DNA of 64,000 bases, from NCBI GenBank assembly GCA_963778845.1, contig CAVZVW010000007.1:62001-126000 (forward strand), given 5' to 3'. Position 1 is the stretch's first letter. Each line of letters begins with the position of its first letter. Below the pieces are notes generated by a model that did not search any database, had not been told where the DNA came from, and saw only the letters and a program-made list of their open reading frames with translations. Positions 25,106 through 34,757 of this stretch are shown one piece after another. The translations under genes were made by a program, and so were the position numbers. This DNA is from CAVZVW01 sp963778845. GTDB lineage: Bacteria > Actinomycetota > Actinomycetes > Actinomycetales > Kineosporiaceae.

Positions 25106-28100
25106 ATGCGTCCTGTCTCCCCCCGTCTCCGGGTGTCCGCAGCCGCCTCAGTCGTCGCCGGCATGGCGCTCGCCGGAACAGTCGTCGCGTCCCCCGCCCA
25201 AGGTGCCACCGCCGCGCCCGGCGCCCCCGGGGCGATGTCCCACTTCGACCTCGCCCGCAAGGACTGCCTCGGCACGGCGCGCAACACCACGTCGAAGGTC
25301 TGGTTCACGGTGGCCGGCGGCGTGCTGTCCGACGTCTACTACCCGACGATCGACACCACCAACGTCGAGACGTTGCAGCTCGTCGTGACCGACGGCTGCG
25401 ACGTTCACCGACCTGCAGACCCGGGACATGACCTACACCGTGAGCGCCCTCGACGGCTCTGGCATGTCGTGCCGTGTCACGTCGCGGGCCAAGAGCGGCC
25501 GTTACACGCTCACCACCGACTACGTGACCGACCCGCGCCGCGACAGCGTGGTCATGCGCACCACCCTGACCCCGGCCCACAACAGCGCCGACCTCAAGGT
25601 CTACGTCCGCTTCGACGCCACCGTCAACGGCAACGGCGGCGGTGGTGACCCACCGTCGCCAACGCCGGTGCGGACGACGCGGTCATCGACACCTCGACCG
25701 GCTGCCCGCGTGCCGGTCTCGCTCGACACGAACACCGCCACGATCGCGGCGAACCGCGACTACGCGACGCCGGTCTACGCCGCCCTGCGCGCGAACCGCC
25801 CGTTCCGCACGGTGTCGAGCGGGTACGCGGGCACCGCGAGCGACGGCCTCGCCCAGCTGGACGCCGACCACCGGCTGGCCACGACCTACGACACGGCCAC
25901 GGTCGGCAACGTCGTGCAGACCGCCCAGCTCGACCTGCGCGGCGGCCGCTCGGCGACGCTCGCGCTCGGCTTCGGCGACCACGCAGGCCGCCGCCGTCGC
26001 CACGGCGGGGGCCAGCGCGGGGGCCGACTTCGGCGACACCCTGCAGTCCTACCAGCGGGGTTGGGCCGCCTACGACGCCGGCCTGAAGCCTGCCGGCCAG
26101 CGGGCCCGGCCTGACTGCGGCACAACGAGCACGCCTGGCCAGCGCCTACTACCTGTCCGCGAACGTGCTCAAGGCCAGCGAGGACAAGACCTTCCCCGGC
26201 GCGATCGTCGCCTCGCTCGCCAGCCCGTGGGGTCAGGCCGTCGCGCCGGCGACCCGGCGCTGACCTACTTCGGCTCCTATCGGGAGGTGTTCGCCCGCGA
26301 CCTCTACGAGACGTTCACCGGGCTGGTCGCCTCCGGTGACATCGCGACCGCCCGCGACACGGTGCGCTTCCTCTTCGAGCGCCAGCAGCAGGCGGACGGG
26401 TCGATGCCGCGCAACAGCCTCGTCAACGGCAAGACCGCGCCGGACTCCTTCGGGGTGCAGCTCGACGAGGTGGCCTACCCGATCCTCATGGCGCGCACCG
26501 TCGGCCTGACCGACAGCGCGTTCTACACGGCGCACATCAAGCGGGCCGCCGACTTCGTCGTCGCGCACGGCCCGTCGTTCGGCTCCGAGCGCTGGGAGGA
26601 GCAGAGCGGCTACTCACCCTCGACCATCGCCGCCGAGATCGCCGGGTCTGGCGGCTGCCGGGTGCGATCGCCCAGCACGACGGGGACGCCGCCGGCGCGC
26701 GGATCTACCGGGCGACGGCCGACCACTACCAGCGCATGATCAAGGCCTGGACGCTGACGACGAACGGTCCGCTGAGCAGCTCGCCCGTACTTCATCCGCC
26801 TGTCGAAGACCGGCGACCCGAACGCGGCGATCACCTACAACCTCGGCAACGGCGGGCCGACCGCCGACCAGCGTGACGGTCGTCGACCAGGGCTTCCTCG
26901 AGCTACCCGCGCCTGGGCATCCTGCACAGCGACGACCCGGACGTCGCGCGCTCCCTCGCCGTCGTCGACCAGGTGATCAGGCGGACGACGAGCACCGGGG
27001 TCGGGTTCTACCGGTACGGGACCTCGACGCCGGGCACCGAGGACGGCTACGGCGACTGCAACACCGGCGACGCGACGAGCTGCACCGTGCAGGGCAAGCC
27101 GTGGGCGGGGGTGTGCCTGGCGCAGGGGCAGAACCAGGGCTCCGGCCACCTGTGGCCCGCGCTGGCCGGCGAGCGCGGAGAGCACGCGGTGGCCACCGGC
27201 GACCGAGCCGGTGCTCTGGCGCTGTGGGGCGGGATGGCCAGTACCGGTTCCGGGGTCGGACTGATCCCCGAGCAGGTGTGGGAGGACGACGCCCTGGCGG
27301 CCTCGCCGTTCGGGACGGCGCCGGAGTGCGCCTCGATCGGCTTCGAGAACGGCAAGGCCGTGGGCAGCGCGTCACCGCTGACCTGGTCGGCCGCGCAGTT
27401 CGTGCGGCTGTCCGCGGACATCCGCGCGGGCCGGGTCACCGAGCGGCCGCGCGACACCACAGCAGCGCTACATCACGCACACCCAGGCCGGGACGACGAT
27501 CACCCTGGTCACGCCGGCGAACAACAGCGTGGTCGGCGCCACCACGACGGTCAGCGGGACCACGGATCCCGGCGCCACGGTCGATGTCACCGCGATCAAC
27601 GTCGATGGGACCGGCGCCTCCACCTCGGTGACGACCGCGGCCGCATCGGACGGCACGTTCTCCGTCGAGCTTCCGGTGCCGCCCGGTACGGCCTCGGTGA
27701 CCGCCGTGGCCACCGCGCCGGGCGGCGCCACCGCGTTCACCCAGCGGACCGTGGTGCGCGACGTGCCTCCGGGAACGCTGCTCTTCGAGGCCGCCGACCC
27801 GTCCGGCGACGACAACGGCCCGGGCACCTACGCCTACCCGACATCGAACAACTTCCAGCCGGGCGCCTACGACCTGCAGGCCTTCCAGGTCTACGACAGC
27901 GGGCCGGACTCGGTCACCTTCCGGGTGCAGGACGGCCGACCTCACGCTCGACGTTCGGCAGCCCCCTCGGCGCCCAGCTGGTCGACGTCTACGTCCACAA
28001 CCCGGCCGGGGGCGCGACGTCCACCGCGGCGTCGTTCCCGCAGCGCAACTACACCATCGCCGCCGGCTCGGCCTGGAACCGGCTGATCGAGGTGCAGGGC

Positions 28101-28489
28101 TTCGGGCAGCGCTTCATCGACGGCGCCGGGAGCACGGTGGGCACGGTGCAGATCGGCGCCAACGCGATCACCCGGTACATCACGTTCACGGTGTCCAAGA
28201 CGGCGCTCGGGCGGCACACCCGCCAGCGGCTGGTCGTTCGCCGTCGTGCTCACCGGCCAGGACGGCTTCTCAGCCCGACCAGGCGCGCGGGTTCCAGACG
28301 ACGGCGCAGGACTTCCAGTTCGGCGTGTGCACGGCGGCTGCGGCCGCCGCCGCCAACCCGATCTGCGCCGTCGACCCGACCACCGTGCCGAAGGCGATGG
28401 ACGTGATCACCCCAGCGGGGGTCTCCCAGGCCACCGAGCTGGACCCGACGCTCGGGCCGGTCGTCATCCAGGGGGTGGTGGTGCCGTAA
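25106..28489 (+). pseudogene. Glucoamylase (GH15-type glucan 1,4-alpha-glucosidase) with glucodextranase C-like domain, multiply frameshifted
   Basis: An ATG with CGGAGGG opens a secretory signal (VSAAASVVAGMALAGTVVASPAQG). Homologous segments then appear in successive frames: KVWFTVAGGVLSDVYYPTID, a beta-sandwich N-domain, YFGSYREVFARDLYETFTGLV, FGVQLDEVAYPILMA, WPALAGERGEHAV and LIPEQVWEDDA (catalytic alpha-barrel), an Ig-like linker (ITLVTPANNSVVGATTTVSG) and a C-terminal module (VQIGANAITRYITFTV). About a dozen single-base shifts are needed (near 25405, 25650, 25705, 25980, 26100, 26240, 26645, 26785, 26870-26905, 27460, 27935, 28215, 28265). Function as intact enzyme: exo-release of glucose from starch-like glucans outside the cell. 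Confidence 0.85.
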
Positions 28490-28538
28490 CCGGCTCGGCG
28501 GCGCTGCCGCTGCGCGATGCTTTGCTCTGCACGCGTAT

Positions 28539-28578
28539 CCGCAACGGCCCGGGCGGATGTCCACCCGGGCCATTGCGG
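28539..28578. terminator. Bidirectional hairpin between convergent genes
   Basis: 15-base arms: CCGCAACGGCCCGGG pairs with CCCGGGCCATTGCGG around a 10-base loop, with one mismatch that becomes a G-U pair on the minus-strand RNA. It lies between the glucoamylase stop and the convergent methyltransferase stop. Confidence 0.75.
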
Positions 28579-28585
28579 GTAGGCA

Positions 28586-28631
28586 GCGGTGTCTACCGCC
28601 TCAGCCGCGCGGTGTCTACCGCCTCAGCCGC
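28586..28631. repeat. Perfect 23-bp tandem duplication spanning a stop codon
   Basis: GCGGTGTCTACCGCCTCAG followed by CCGC, present twice in tandem. On the minus strand the unit includes the last Gly codon and TGA of the methyltransferase gene, so the stop is repeated downstream. Confidence 0.9.
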
Positions 28632-29493
28632 GTCTGCGGGCCGTGAGCAGCAGGTACTCCCAGTCCATAGCGTGTGCCCCGCCGCCGTCGCGGGCGCCGT
28701 TGCCGTTGCCGTTGCCGGGCAGGCTGTGACGAAGGGCCAGGGCATCGAGATCGCGGTCCAGGTCGGCGACGCGTCCGGGGTCCTCGGCGATGCTTCGGTA
28801 CACGGCGATGGTCGGCCCGTAGTGGGACTTGAAGTAGTCCCGGAACGACGCAGGCTCGCCGAAGCGGTCCACCCTCAGCATCTGCCGGTGCGCTACCACG
28901 TCGGTCACGCGGTCGGCCAGCAGCGAGCGGACGTGGTCCTCCTGACCCCACAGCGGCGGCGGTTGCGAGCCGGGCGGGGGCGGCGGGGCGTATGGCTTCA
29001 TGGCCGCGAACATCTGGCCGATGAAGCCCTCCGGCGTCCAGCTGATCAGGCCGACGGTGCCGCCGGGCCGGCAGACTCGAACGAGCTCGTCGGCGGCGGC
29101 CTGGTGGTGCGGGGCGAACATCACACCCACGCAGGAGAGGACGACGTCGAACTCGCCGTCGGCGAACGGCAGCGCCTCGGCGTCCGCCTGCCGCCACTCC
29201 ACCTCGACGCCGCGCTCTGCAGCCTGCTGCCTCCCCGACTCCAGCAGCTCAGGTGTGAGGTCGCTGGCCACGACGCTCGCGCCGGCCAACGCAGCGGGGA
29301 TGGCGACGTTGCCGGCCCCCGCGGCGACGTCCAGCACCCGATCTCCCGGTCGTACACCGCACGCCTCGACGAGCACCGGACCCAGGCTCGGGATCACCTC
29401 GTTGGCCACGGCGGGGTAGTCGCCCAGGGCCCACATGGCGCGGTGCCGAGCCTTGAGTGCGCGGTCGGCGTCCAGCGTGTCTGTTGCGGTCAT
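28624..29493 (-). CDS. Class I SAM-dependent methyltransferase
   Basis: 289 residues. Motif I VLDVAAGAGNVAIPAALAG, a following acidic VVASDLTPELLESG, QADAEALPFADGEFDVVLSCVGVMF (motif II) and RVCRPGGTVGLISWTPEGF (motif III) define a UbiE/Coq5-like methyltransferase. The C-terminal half (FRDYFKSHYGPTIAVYRSIAED) is typical of small-molecule methyltransferases. A Gly-Asn dipeptide run (GNGNGNG) near the end comes from a hexanucleotide repeat. The ATG at 29493 has AGGAG upstream. It is divergent from an HxlR regulator with an operator-like palindrome between them. Substrate unknown. Confidence 0.88.
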   Translation of the reverse strand: MTATDTLDADRALKARHRAMWALGDYPAVANEVIPSLGPVLVEACGVRPGDRVLDVAAGAGNVAIPAALAGASVVASDLTPELLESGRQQAAERGVEVEWRQADAEALPFADGEFDVVLSCVGVMFAPHHQAAADELVRVCRPGGTVGLISWTPEGFIGQMFAAMKPYAPPPPPGSQPPPLWGQEDHVRSLLADRVTDVVAHRQMLRVDRFGEPASFRDYFKSHYGPTIAVYRSIAEDPGRVADLDRDLDALALRHSLPGNGNGNGARDGGGAHAMDWEYLLLTARRRG

Positions 29494-29645
29494 CACAGTT
29501 CTCCTCACAAGTCCGGTCGGGCGGCCCGTGGACTGGCGATGCGGCCCGGAACGCGCCGGGCCGGCTGTCGACCTCCCCGTCCGGTCGACAGCGGCATCGT
29601 CGCCGCCATGCGCCCGAGGCTAGGTTCGGGCGGGCTTGCTACCTA

Positions 29646-29660
29646 GTACAGGATCTGTAC
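29646..29660. promoter_or_regulatory. 6-3-6 palindrome between methyltransferase and HxlR genes
   Basis: GTACAG-GAT-CTGTAC, with partial symmetry extending outward. It lies 55 bases before the HxlR start and 153 bases before the divergent methyltransferase start. Binding by the HxlR protein is inferred. Confidence 0.6.
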
Positions 29661-29714
29661 CTGAGCATGCGATGGAGGTGGCCGAACGGGTGGCAGGGAC
29701 CTAGCCTGCGTGGC

Positions 29715-30413
29715 ATGGGATCCTCCTACCAGCAGTTCTGCCCGGTCGCGAAGGCGATGGAGCTGCTCGACGAGCGCTGGACGCTCCTCATCGTCCGCGA
29801 GCTGGTGGCCGGGAGCCGTCACTTCAACGAGGTGCGCCGCGGCGTCCCGCGGATGTCCCCGACGCTGCTGTCGAAGCGGCTGAGCCAGCTGGCGCGTGCC
29901 GGCATCGTCGACAAGCGGGTCGACGGCCATGACGTGCAGTACGTGCTGACCCAGGCGGGCCAGGAGCTCAAGCCCGTGGTCGAGGCGCTCGGCGTCTGGG
30001 GTACCCGCTGGATCGGTGAGCTCGGTGACGAGGACCTCGACCCGAAGCTCCTGCTGTGGGACATGCACCGCCACGTCGACCACGAGGCCGTGCCCGAGGG
30101 GCGCACCGTGGTCCAGTTCCGCTTCTCGGACGTACCGGCGCAGCAGCGGGACTGGTGGCTCGTGATCACGTCGGACGACGCGGACGTCTGCGACAACGAC
30201 CCCGGCTACGCGGTGGCCGTGACCGTGACGGCGAGCCTGCGCCGGGCGGTGGAGATCTGGCGCGGGGACATCACCTGGTCCGAGGGTCTGCGCAGTGGCG
30301 CCGTCGCGCTCGACGGGCCGTCGGAGCTGCGCCGGGCCATCCCGGGGTGGTTCACCCTGTCCCCGTTCGCCGCGGTACCCCGAGCCACCCGGCGACTGGC
30401 ACCCTCGGCCTAG
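29715..30413 (+). CDS. HxlR-family winged-helix regulator with C-terminal extension
   Basis: 232 residues. FCPVAKAMELLDERWTLLIVRELV and FNEVRRGVPRMSPTLLSKRLSQL are the classic HxlR winged helix, including a Cys near the N-terminus that is redox-active in some members. Residues 120-230 form an SCP2-like extension (VVQFRFSDVPAQQRDWWLVI, GDITWSEGLRSGAVALDG) that may bind a lipid-like ligand. The ATG is preceded by a weak ribosome site. It probably controls the divergent methyltransferase. Confidence 0.88.
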   Translation: MGSSYQQFCPVAKAMELLDERWTLLIVRELVAGSRHFNEVRRGVPRMSPTLLSKRLSQLARAGIVDKRVDGHDVQYVLTQAGQELKPVVEALGVWGTRWIGELGDEDLDPKLLLWDMHRHVDHEAVPEGRTVVQFRFSDVPAQQRDWWLVITSDDADVCDNDPGYAVAVTVTASLRRAVEIWRGDITWSEGLRSGAVALDGPSELRRAIPGWFTLSPFAAVPRATRRLAPSA

Positions 30414-30490
30414 ACCGCGTGGGGACGGGTCCCGAGTCGAGGCCCCAACCGTCGGGCCGGCTTCGACCTAGCTCCGAGTACGCCCCGTAG

Positions 30491-30548
30491 CTGAGGCCCG
30501 TGGCTGAGGCCCGTGGCTGAGGCCCGTGGCTGAGGCCCGTGGCTGAGA
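30491..30548. repeat. 13-bp tandem repeat
   Basis: Four perfect copies of CTGAGGCCCGTGG plus a partial fifth, lying in the gap between the HxlR gene and the dehydrogenase gene. A related GGTGGCTGAG occurs again at about 30748. Confidence 0.9.
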
Positions 30549-30770
30549 CCTGCCCACAGGAGCGGGCTGTTGCGGATATGCGTGCATTGCAAAGCATCCT
30601 GCACTGAGCACCTTCGGGCGGGACAGGCCGCCGCCGGCCAAGGCCCTGACCGCGGGTCCGCGCGGCGCTGCACTTCTACAGCAGCGCTGCACTCCCTCCA
30701 GACCTGCAGCGGCCAGCGTGCTGGAGCGCGGCTCAGCCACGGCGCCCGGTGGCTGAGCTACCTTGAGCGC

Positions 30771-33218
30771 GTGAGCGCGCCGGACACCGCCCGGGTCGTG
30801 GTCGTGGGTGGTGGCATCGTCGGTGCCAGCATCGCCTACCACCTCGTGCGGCGCGGGGTCGACGAGGTCGTGCTCCTGGAGCGCGGCAGCTTCACCGGCG
30901 GCACCACCTGGCACGCGGCGGGGCTCGTCGGCCAGCTGCGCGCCACGCAGACCCTCACCCGGCTCGCCCGCCACAGCCTCGAGCTGTACCAGACCCTGGA
31001 GGCCGAGACGGGCCAGGGCACCGGCTTCCGAGCGCCCGGCTCGCTCAGCCTGGCCACCACGCCCGCGCGCATGGAGGAGCTTCAGCGCACCGCCGCACTC
31101 GCTGGCGGGCTCGGAGTGGAGGTGCACACCCTGAACCGCGAGGACGCCGCCGGCCTGTGGCCGCTGATGGACGTCGCCGACGTGGTGGGTGCCGTACACC
31201 TGCCCGGCGACGCGATGGTCAACCCGGTCGACACCACGATGGCCCTGCTCGCCGGCGCCCGCGCCGGTGGGGCGCTGACGCTGCAGCACACACCGGTGAC
31301 CGGGCTGCTGGTCGACGACGCGGCGCGTCGGGTCTGTGGGGTGACCACCGAGGGCGGCACCGTCCGAGCCGAGACCGTCGTGCTCGCCACGGGCCTGTGG
31401 ACCCGTGAGCTGGCTGCTCGCTACGGCGTCACCGTGCCCCTGCACGCCGCCCACCACTACTACGTGGTCACGCAACCGCTGCCGGGTCTGGCCCACGACG
31501 TGCCGATCCTGCGTGACCCGGACCGTTTCGCGTACTACAAGGAGGACGCCGGCCGCCTGCTCGTCGGGGTCTTCGAGCCGGGCGCGATCCCCTGGGACCC
31601 CGGCGAGGCCGCGCCGGGGGCGGAGTTCCTGCAGCTCGAGGTGGACATGGACCACCTCGGCCCGCACCTGGCCCGGGCGTTCGACCGCATACCTGCCCTG
31701 GGTGAGACACCGCTGCGCCTGGTGTTCGACGGCCCGGAGTCCTTCACCCCCGACGACCGCTACATCATCGGCGAGGCGCCGACGCTGGACGGCCTCTTCG
31801 TCGCCGCCGGGTTCAACTCGATCGGCATCCAGTCCGCGGGTGGCGTGGGTTGGGTGATGGCCGACTGGATCGCCACGGGCGAGCCGCCCATGGACCTGGC
31901 CGACGTCGACGTCCGGCGCTTCGAGCCGTTCCAGGTGAACCGCCGCTACCTGCGCGACCGGTCGACGGAGTCGCTGGGCCTGCTCTACGACATGCACTGG
32001 CCCTTCCGGCAGGTCGAGACCGCACGCGGCGTCCGGCGCTCGCCCCTGCACGACCGGCTCGCCGCGGCGGGGGCCTGCTTCGGCGAGGTGGCCGGGTGGG
32101 AACGACCGAACTGGTTCGCACCCGCCGGGGTGGAGCCGAGGTACGAGTACAGCTACGGCCGGCAGAACTGGTTCGGCTTCAACGCCGCCGAGCACCGCGC
32201 CGTCCGCGAGGCTGTCGGGCTGTTCGACATGTGCAGCTACGCCACGTTCGAGATCCACGGCGACGACGCGCTCGCCGTCCTCGACACGCTGTCCGCGAAC
32301 GACGTCGACGTCGCTGCGGGCAGCGTGGTGTACACGCAGTGGTGCAACGGCTCCGGTGGCATCGAGGCCGACCTCACGGTGACTCGGCTGGAGGAGCAGC
32401 GCTTTCTTGTGGTCACGAGCGCAGCCGGCAGGGTGCGCGACCGGACCCGGCTGGAGCGGGCCGCCCGTGGTCGGCGGGCGAGTGTGGTCGACACCTCGTC
32501 CGGAACCGCAGCGATGGGCGTCATGGGCCCGCAGGCGAGGGCTCTGCTGCAAGGGCTGACACCCGACGACCTCGGAGACGACGCGTTCCCCTACGCCACC
32601 TCGCGCGTCGTCGAGGTGGGTTACGCCCTGGTGCGCGCCCTGCGCGTGAGCTACGTCGGCGAGCTCGGGTGGGAGCTCTACATGCCGTCCGAGTTCGCCC
32701 TGCACGTGTACGAGGAGCTGACCCGGGCCGGTGCCGACCACGGTCTGCGCCTGTGCGGGTTCCACACGCTCAACAGCTGCCGGGTCGAGAAGGGCTACCG
32801 GCACTGGGGCCACGACATCGGGCCGGACGACACCCCGCTCGAGGCCGGCCTCGGCTTCGCCGTCGCCTGGGACAAGCCGGTCGACTTCACCGGCCGCGCT
32901 GCGCTCGAACGCCGGCGTGTGGACGGCGCCCGGCGGCGTCTGTTGCAGCTGGCCGTCCACGACGAGACGGCGATGCTGTACGGCCACGAACCGGTGCTGC
33001 GGGACGGCCGGGTGCTCGGCGAGGTGAGCTCGGGGATGTGGGGCCACACGGTCGGCGCGGCGTGCGGCATGGGGTACGCGACCCGCGACGACGGGCCGGT
33101 CGACGCCGCGTGGGTGGCAGGCGGTCAGTGGCAGGTCGAGATCGCCGGTCGTGTCATGGACGCCGCCGCCTCGCTACGGCCCTGGTACGACCCCGCCGGC
33201 ACACGCCTTCGCGGATAG
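30771..33218 (+). CDS. Dimethylglycine/sarcosine dehydrogenase-like FAD enzyme with aminomethyltransferase domain
   Basis: 815 residues. The N-terminal DAO domain has VVVVGGGIVGASIAYHLVRRG and FTGGTTWHAAGLVGQLR (the His-containing covalent-flavin region of dimethylglycine dehydrogenases). An FAO_M linker follows (YLRDRSTESLGLLYDMHWPF), then GCV_T folate-binding domains (VGLFDMCSYATFEI; YVGELGWELYMP; EKGYRHWGHDIGPDDTPLEAG). Such enzymes demethylate N-methylglycines and pass the one-carbon unit to tetrahydrofolate. The GTG at 30771 places the Rossmann strand at residue 8. A shikimate dehydrogenase-like gene follows 71 bases later. Confidence 0.9.
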   Translation: MSAPDTARVVVVGGGIVGASIAYHLVRRGVDEVVLLERGSFTGGTTWHAAGLVGQLRATQTLTRLARHSLELYQTLEAETGQGTGFRAPGSLSLATTPARMEELQRTAALAGGLGVEVHTLNREDAAGLWPLMDVADVVGAVHLPGDAMVNPVDTTMALLAGARAGGALTLQHTPVTGLLVDDAARRVCGVTTEGGTVRAETVVLATGLWTRELAARYGVTVPLHAAHHYYVVTQPLPGLAHDVPILRDPDRFAYYKEDAGRLLVGVFEPGAIPWDPGEAAPGAEFLQLEVDMDHLGPHLARAFDRIPALGETPLRLVFDGPESFTPDDRYIIGEAPTLDGLFVAAGFNSIGIQSAGGVGWVMADWIATGEPPMDLADVDVRRFEPFQVNRRYLRDRSTESLGLLYDMHWPFRQVETARGVRRSPLHDRLAAAGACFGEVAGWERPNWFAPAGVEPRYEYSYGRQNWFGFNAAEHRAVREAVGLFDMCSYATFEIHGDDALAVLDTLSANDVDVAAGSVVYTQWCNGSGGIEADLTVTRLEEQRFLVVTSAAGRVRDRTRLERAARGRRASVVDTSSGTAAMGVMGPQARALLQGLTPDDLGDDAFPYATSRVVEVGYALVRALRVSYVGELGWELYMPSEFALHVYEELTRAGADHGLRLCGFHTLNSCRVEKGYRHWGHDIGPDDTPLEAGLGFAVAWDKPVDFTGRAALERRRVDGARRRLLQLAVHDETAMLYGHEPVLRDGRVLGEVSSGMWGHTVGAACGMGYATRDDGPVDAAWVAGGQWQVEIAGRVMDAAASLRPWYDPAGTRLRG

Positions 33219-33289
33219 TCTCCACTCCCATCCCGCACTTCCATCCCGCCCGCCCGACCCGCCGTCCCGCCCGACCCAGGAGGGGTCCC

Positions 33290-34150
33290 GTGAGCCAGCC
33301 CCGGACGTTCCTCAGCGCGATCACCGGCTCGTTCGCCACCCCCGCGGCGGAGAACCCGACCGTGGCGATGGTCGAGGCCGCCTACCGCCATCACGGGATC
33401 GACGCCCGCTACCTCAACTGCGAGGTGGCACCCGATGCGCTCGGCGACGCGGTGCGCGGAGCGCGCGCGATGGGCTGGGTCGGCTTCAACTGCTCGCTGC
33501 CGCACAAGGTGGCCGTGGTCGCCCACCTCGACGGGCTCGGGGACTCGGCGGCCATCATCGGGGCGGTCAACTGCGTGGTTCGCCACGGCGACGCGCTCAT
33601 CGGCGAGAACACCGACGGTCAGGGCTTCCTGACGTCGCTGCAGACGGTGGTCGACCCCGGCGGCGCGCATGTTGTGCTGTTCGGTGCCGGCGGGGCGGCC
33701 AGGGCGATCGCGGTCGAGACCGCTCTGGCGGGGGCGGCGTCGATCACGGTGGTGAACCGCGACCACGGGCGCGGCGCGGAGCTCGTCGCGCTGATCCGCG
33801 ACCGCACGCCCGCCACCGCTGAGCTCGTCGTGTGGGACCACACCTACCGGGTGCCCGAGCAGGCCGCCATCGTCGTCAACGCGACGTCGATCGGCCTGCA
33901 CCCCGACACCAGCGCCCGCCTGGACGTGGCGCTGGACACGCTGCGGCCCGGCCTGGTGGTCGCCGACGTCATCCCGAACCCGCCGCGAACGGGGCTCGTC
34001 GCGGACGCGCAGGCCCGCGGCTGCGTGACGCTCGACGGCCTGGGGATGCTCGTGAACCAGGGCGTGATCAGCGTTCGGCACTGGACGGGCGTCACGCCGG
34101 ACGCCGACGTGATGCGCGCCACGGTCGAGGAGATCCTCGGCGTCGGATAG
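33290..34150 (+). CDS. Shikimate dehydrogenase family protein
   Basis: 286 residues from GTG with AGGAGGGG upstream. WVGFNCSLPHKVAVVAHLD corresponds to the substrate-binding N-P-x-K loop of AroE (here S-L-P-H-K); IGAVNCVV and GENTDGQGFL hold the conserved N and D; VVLFGAGGAARAIAVETAL is the NADP loop. The altered N-terminal motif (ITGSFATPAAENP in place of the shikimate S-x-S signature) suggests a quinate/shikimate-like or other hydroxy-acid dehydrogenase rather than biosynthetic AroE. A perfect palindrome follows nine bases after the stop. Confidence 0.87.
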   Translation: MSQPRTFLSAITGSFATPAAENPTVAMVEAAYRHHGIDARYLNCEVAPDALGDAVRGARAMGWVGFNCSLPHKVAVVAHLDGLGDSAAIIGAVNCVVRHGDALIGENTDGQGFLTSLQTVVDPGGAHVVLFGAGGAARAIAVETALAGAASITVVNRDHGRGAELVALIRDRTPATAELVVWDHTYRVPEQAAIVVNATSIGLHPDTSARLDVALDTLRPGLVVADVIPNPPRTGLVADAQARGCVTLDGLGMLVNQGVISVRHWTGVTPDADVMRATVEEILGVG

Positions 34151-34158
34151 AGGTACGC

Positions 34159-34184
34159 ACCGGTGTGACGGATGTCACACCGGT
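34159..34184. promoter_or_regulatory. Perfect 11-4-11 palindrome containing a consensus CRP/GlxR-type site
   Basis: Arms ACCGGTGTGAC and GTCACACCGGT flank GGAT. The core matches TGTGA-N6-TCACA exactly. It starts nine bases after the shikimate dehydrogenase-like stop and lies 574 bases before the haem/TIG gene. It could be a terminator hairpin or a cAMP-receptor site; both are inferences. Confidence 0.6.
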
Positions 34185-34757
34185 AGCGTGCCCGGACGAT
34201 CGGTGGCCCCCGTTGGGCCGTTCCGGGCGTACACCGAGCCGGCTGCCGTGACCGCGTGTCACCGGCGGGTCGAGCAGGTGCGCGCCCGCTGTGACCGCGA
34301 GTGAGCGAGGCGGTCCCCCATCGGGACCGCCACGATCTTCGCCTTCTTCATCTGTCCCCGTGAAGTGCGCGAAACCACTGCTGGGTCGCTTTGGTGAACG
34401 ATTCAACAAACTGCGTCCTGCCACTAACCGCAGCCTTCCCCTGGCGCCTCTGCCGACGCGTTGTGAACGATTCGCACGACGTCGGGCTTGACAATCGCGG
34501 GCGACGTCGCTACGGGCCCAGACACACTGTCTCTGCAGGTCAGAACATGATCACAGCGAGAGCAACGTGAGTCCACGCCTTTGCCCGGCGCGACCTGGGA
34601 CTTTGGTCACTCGTTGACGCCTGTATCTTGCCGGTCCTTTTCTATACCTTCGCGGGGATGTCAATCGTCCGAGTGGACATTAGTTTCGTTTGATACGGCG
34701 TGATTGCGGCTGCAGTTCGCGCTGCCGAAAAGAAGGCTGGATCCGTTGGAGGATCGA
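34185..34757. promoter_or_regulatory. 573-base leader region before the haem/TIG gene, no gene seen
   Basis: The region is less GC-rich than its surroundings. It contains TGAACGATTC twice (34395 and 34464) and a TTGACA at about 34489. A TATACC element near 34650 could be a -10 box. No open frame with a ribosome site is present. I looked for known riboswitch cores and found none I could support. Confidence 0.4.

Noticed and set aside
30468..33047. 859-codon antisense frame over the dimethylglycine dehydrogenase-like gene
   Set aside because: Composition is typical of GC3-driven antisense frames and the sense protein is unmistakable.
34185..34757. c-di-GMP or c-di-AMP riboswitch before the haem/TIG gene
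   Set aside because: I could not find the conserved core of either class; only short direct repeats and promoter-like hexamers are present.
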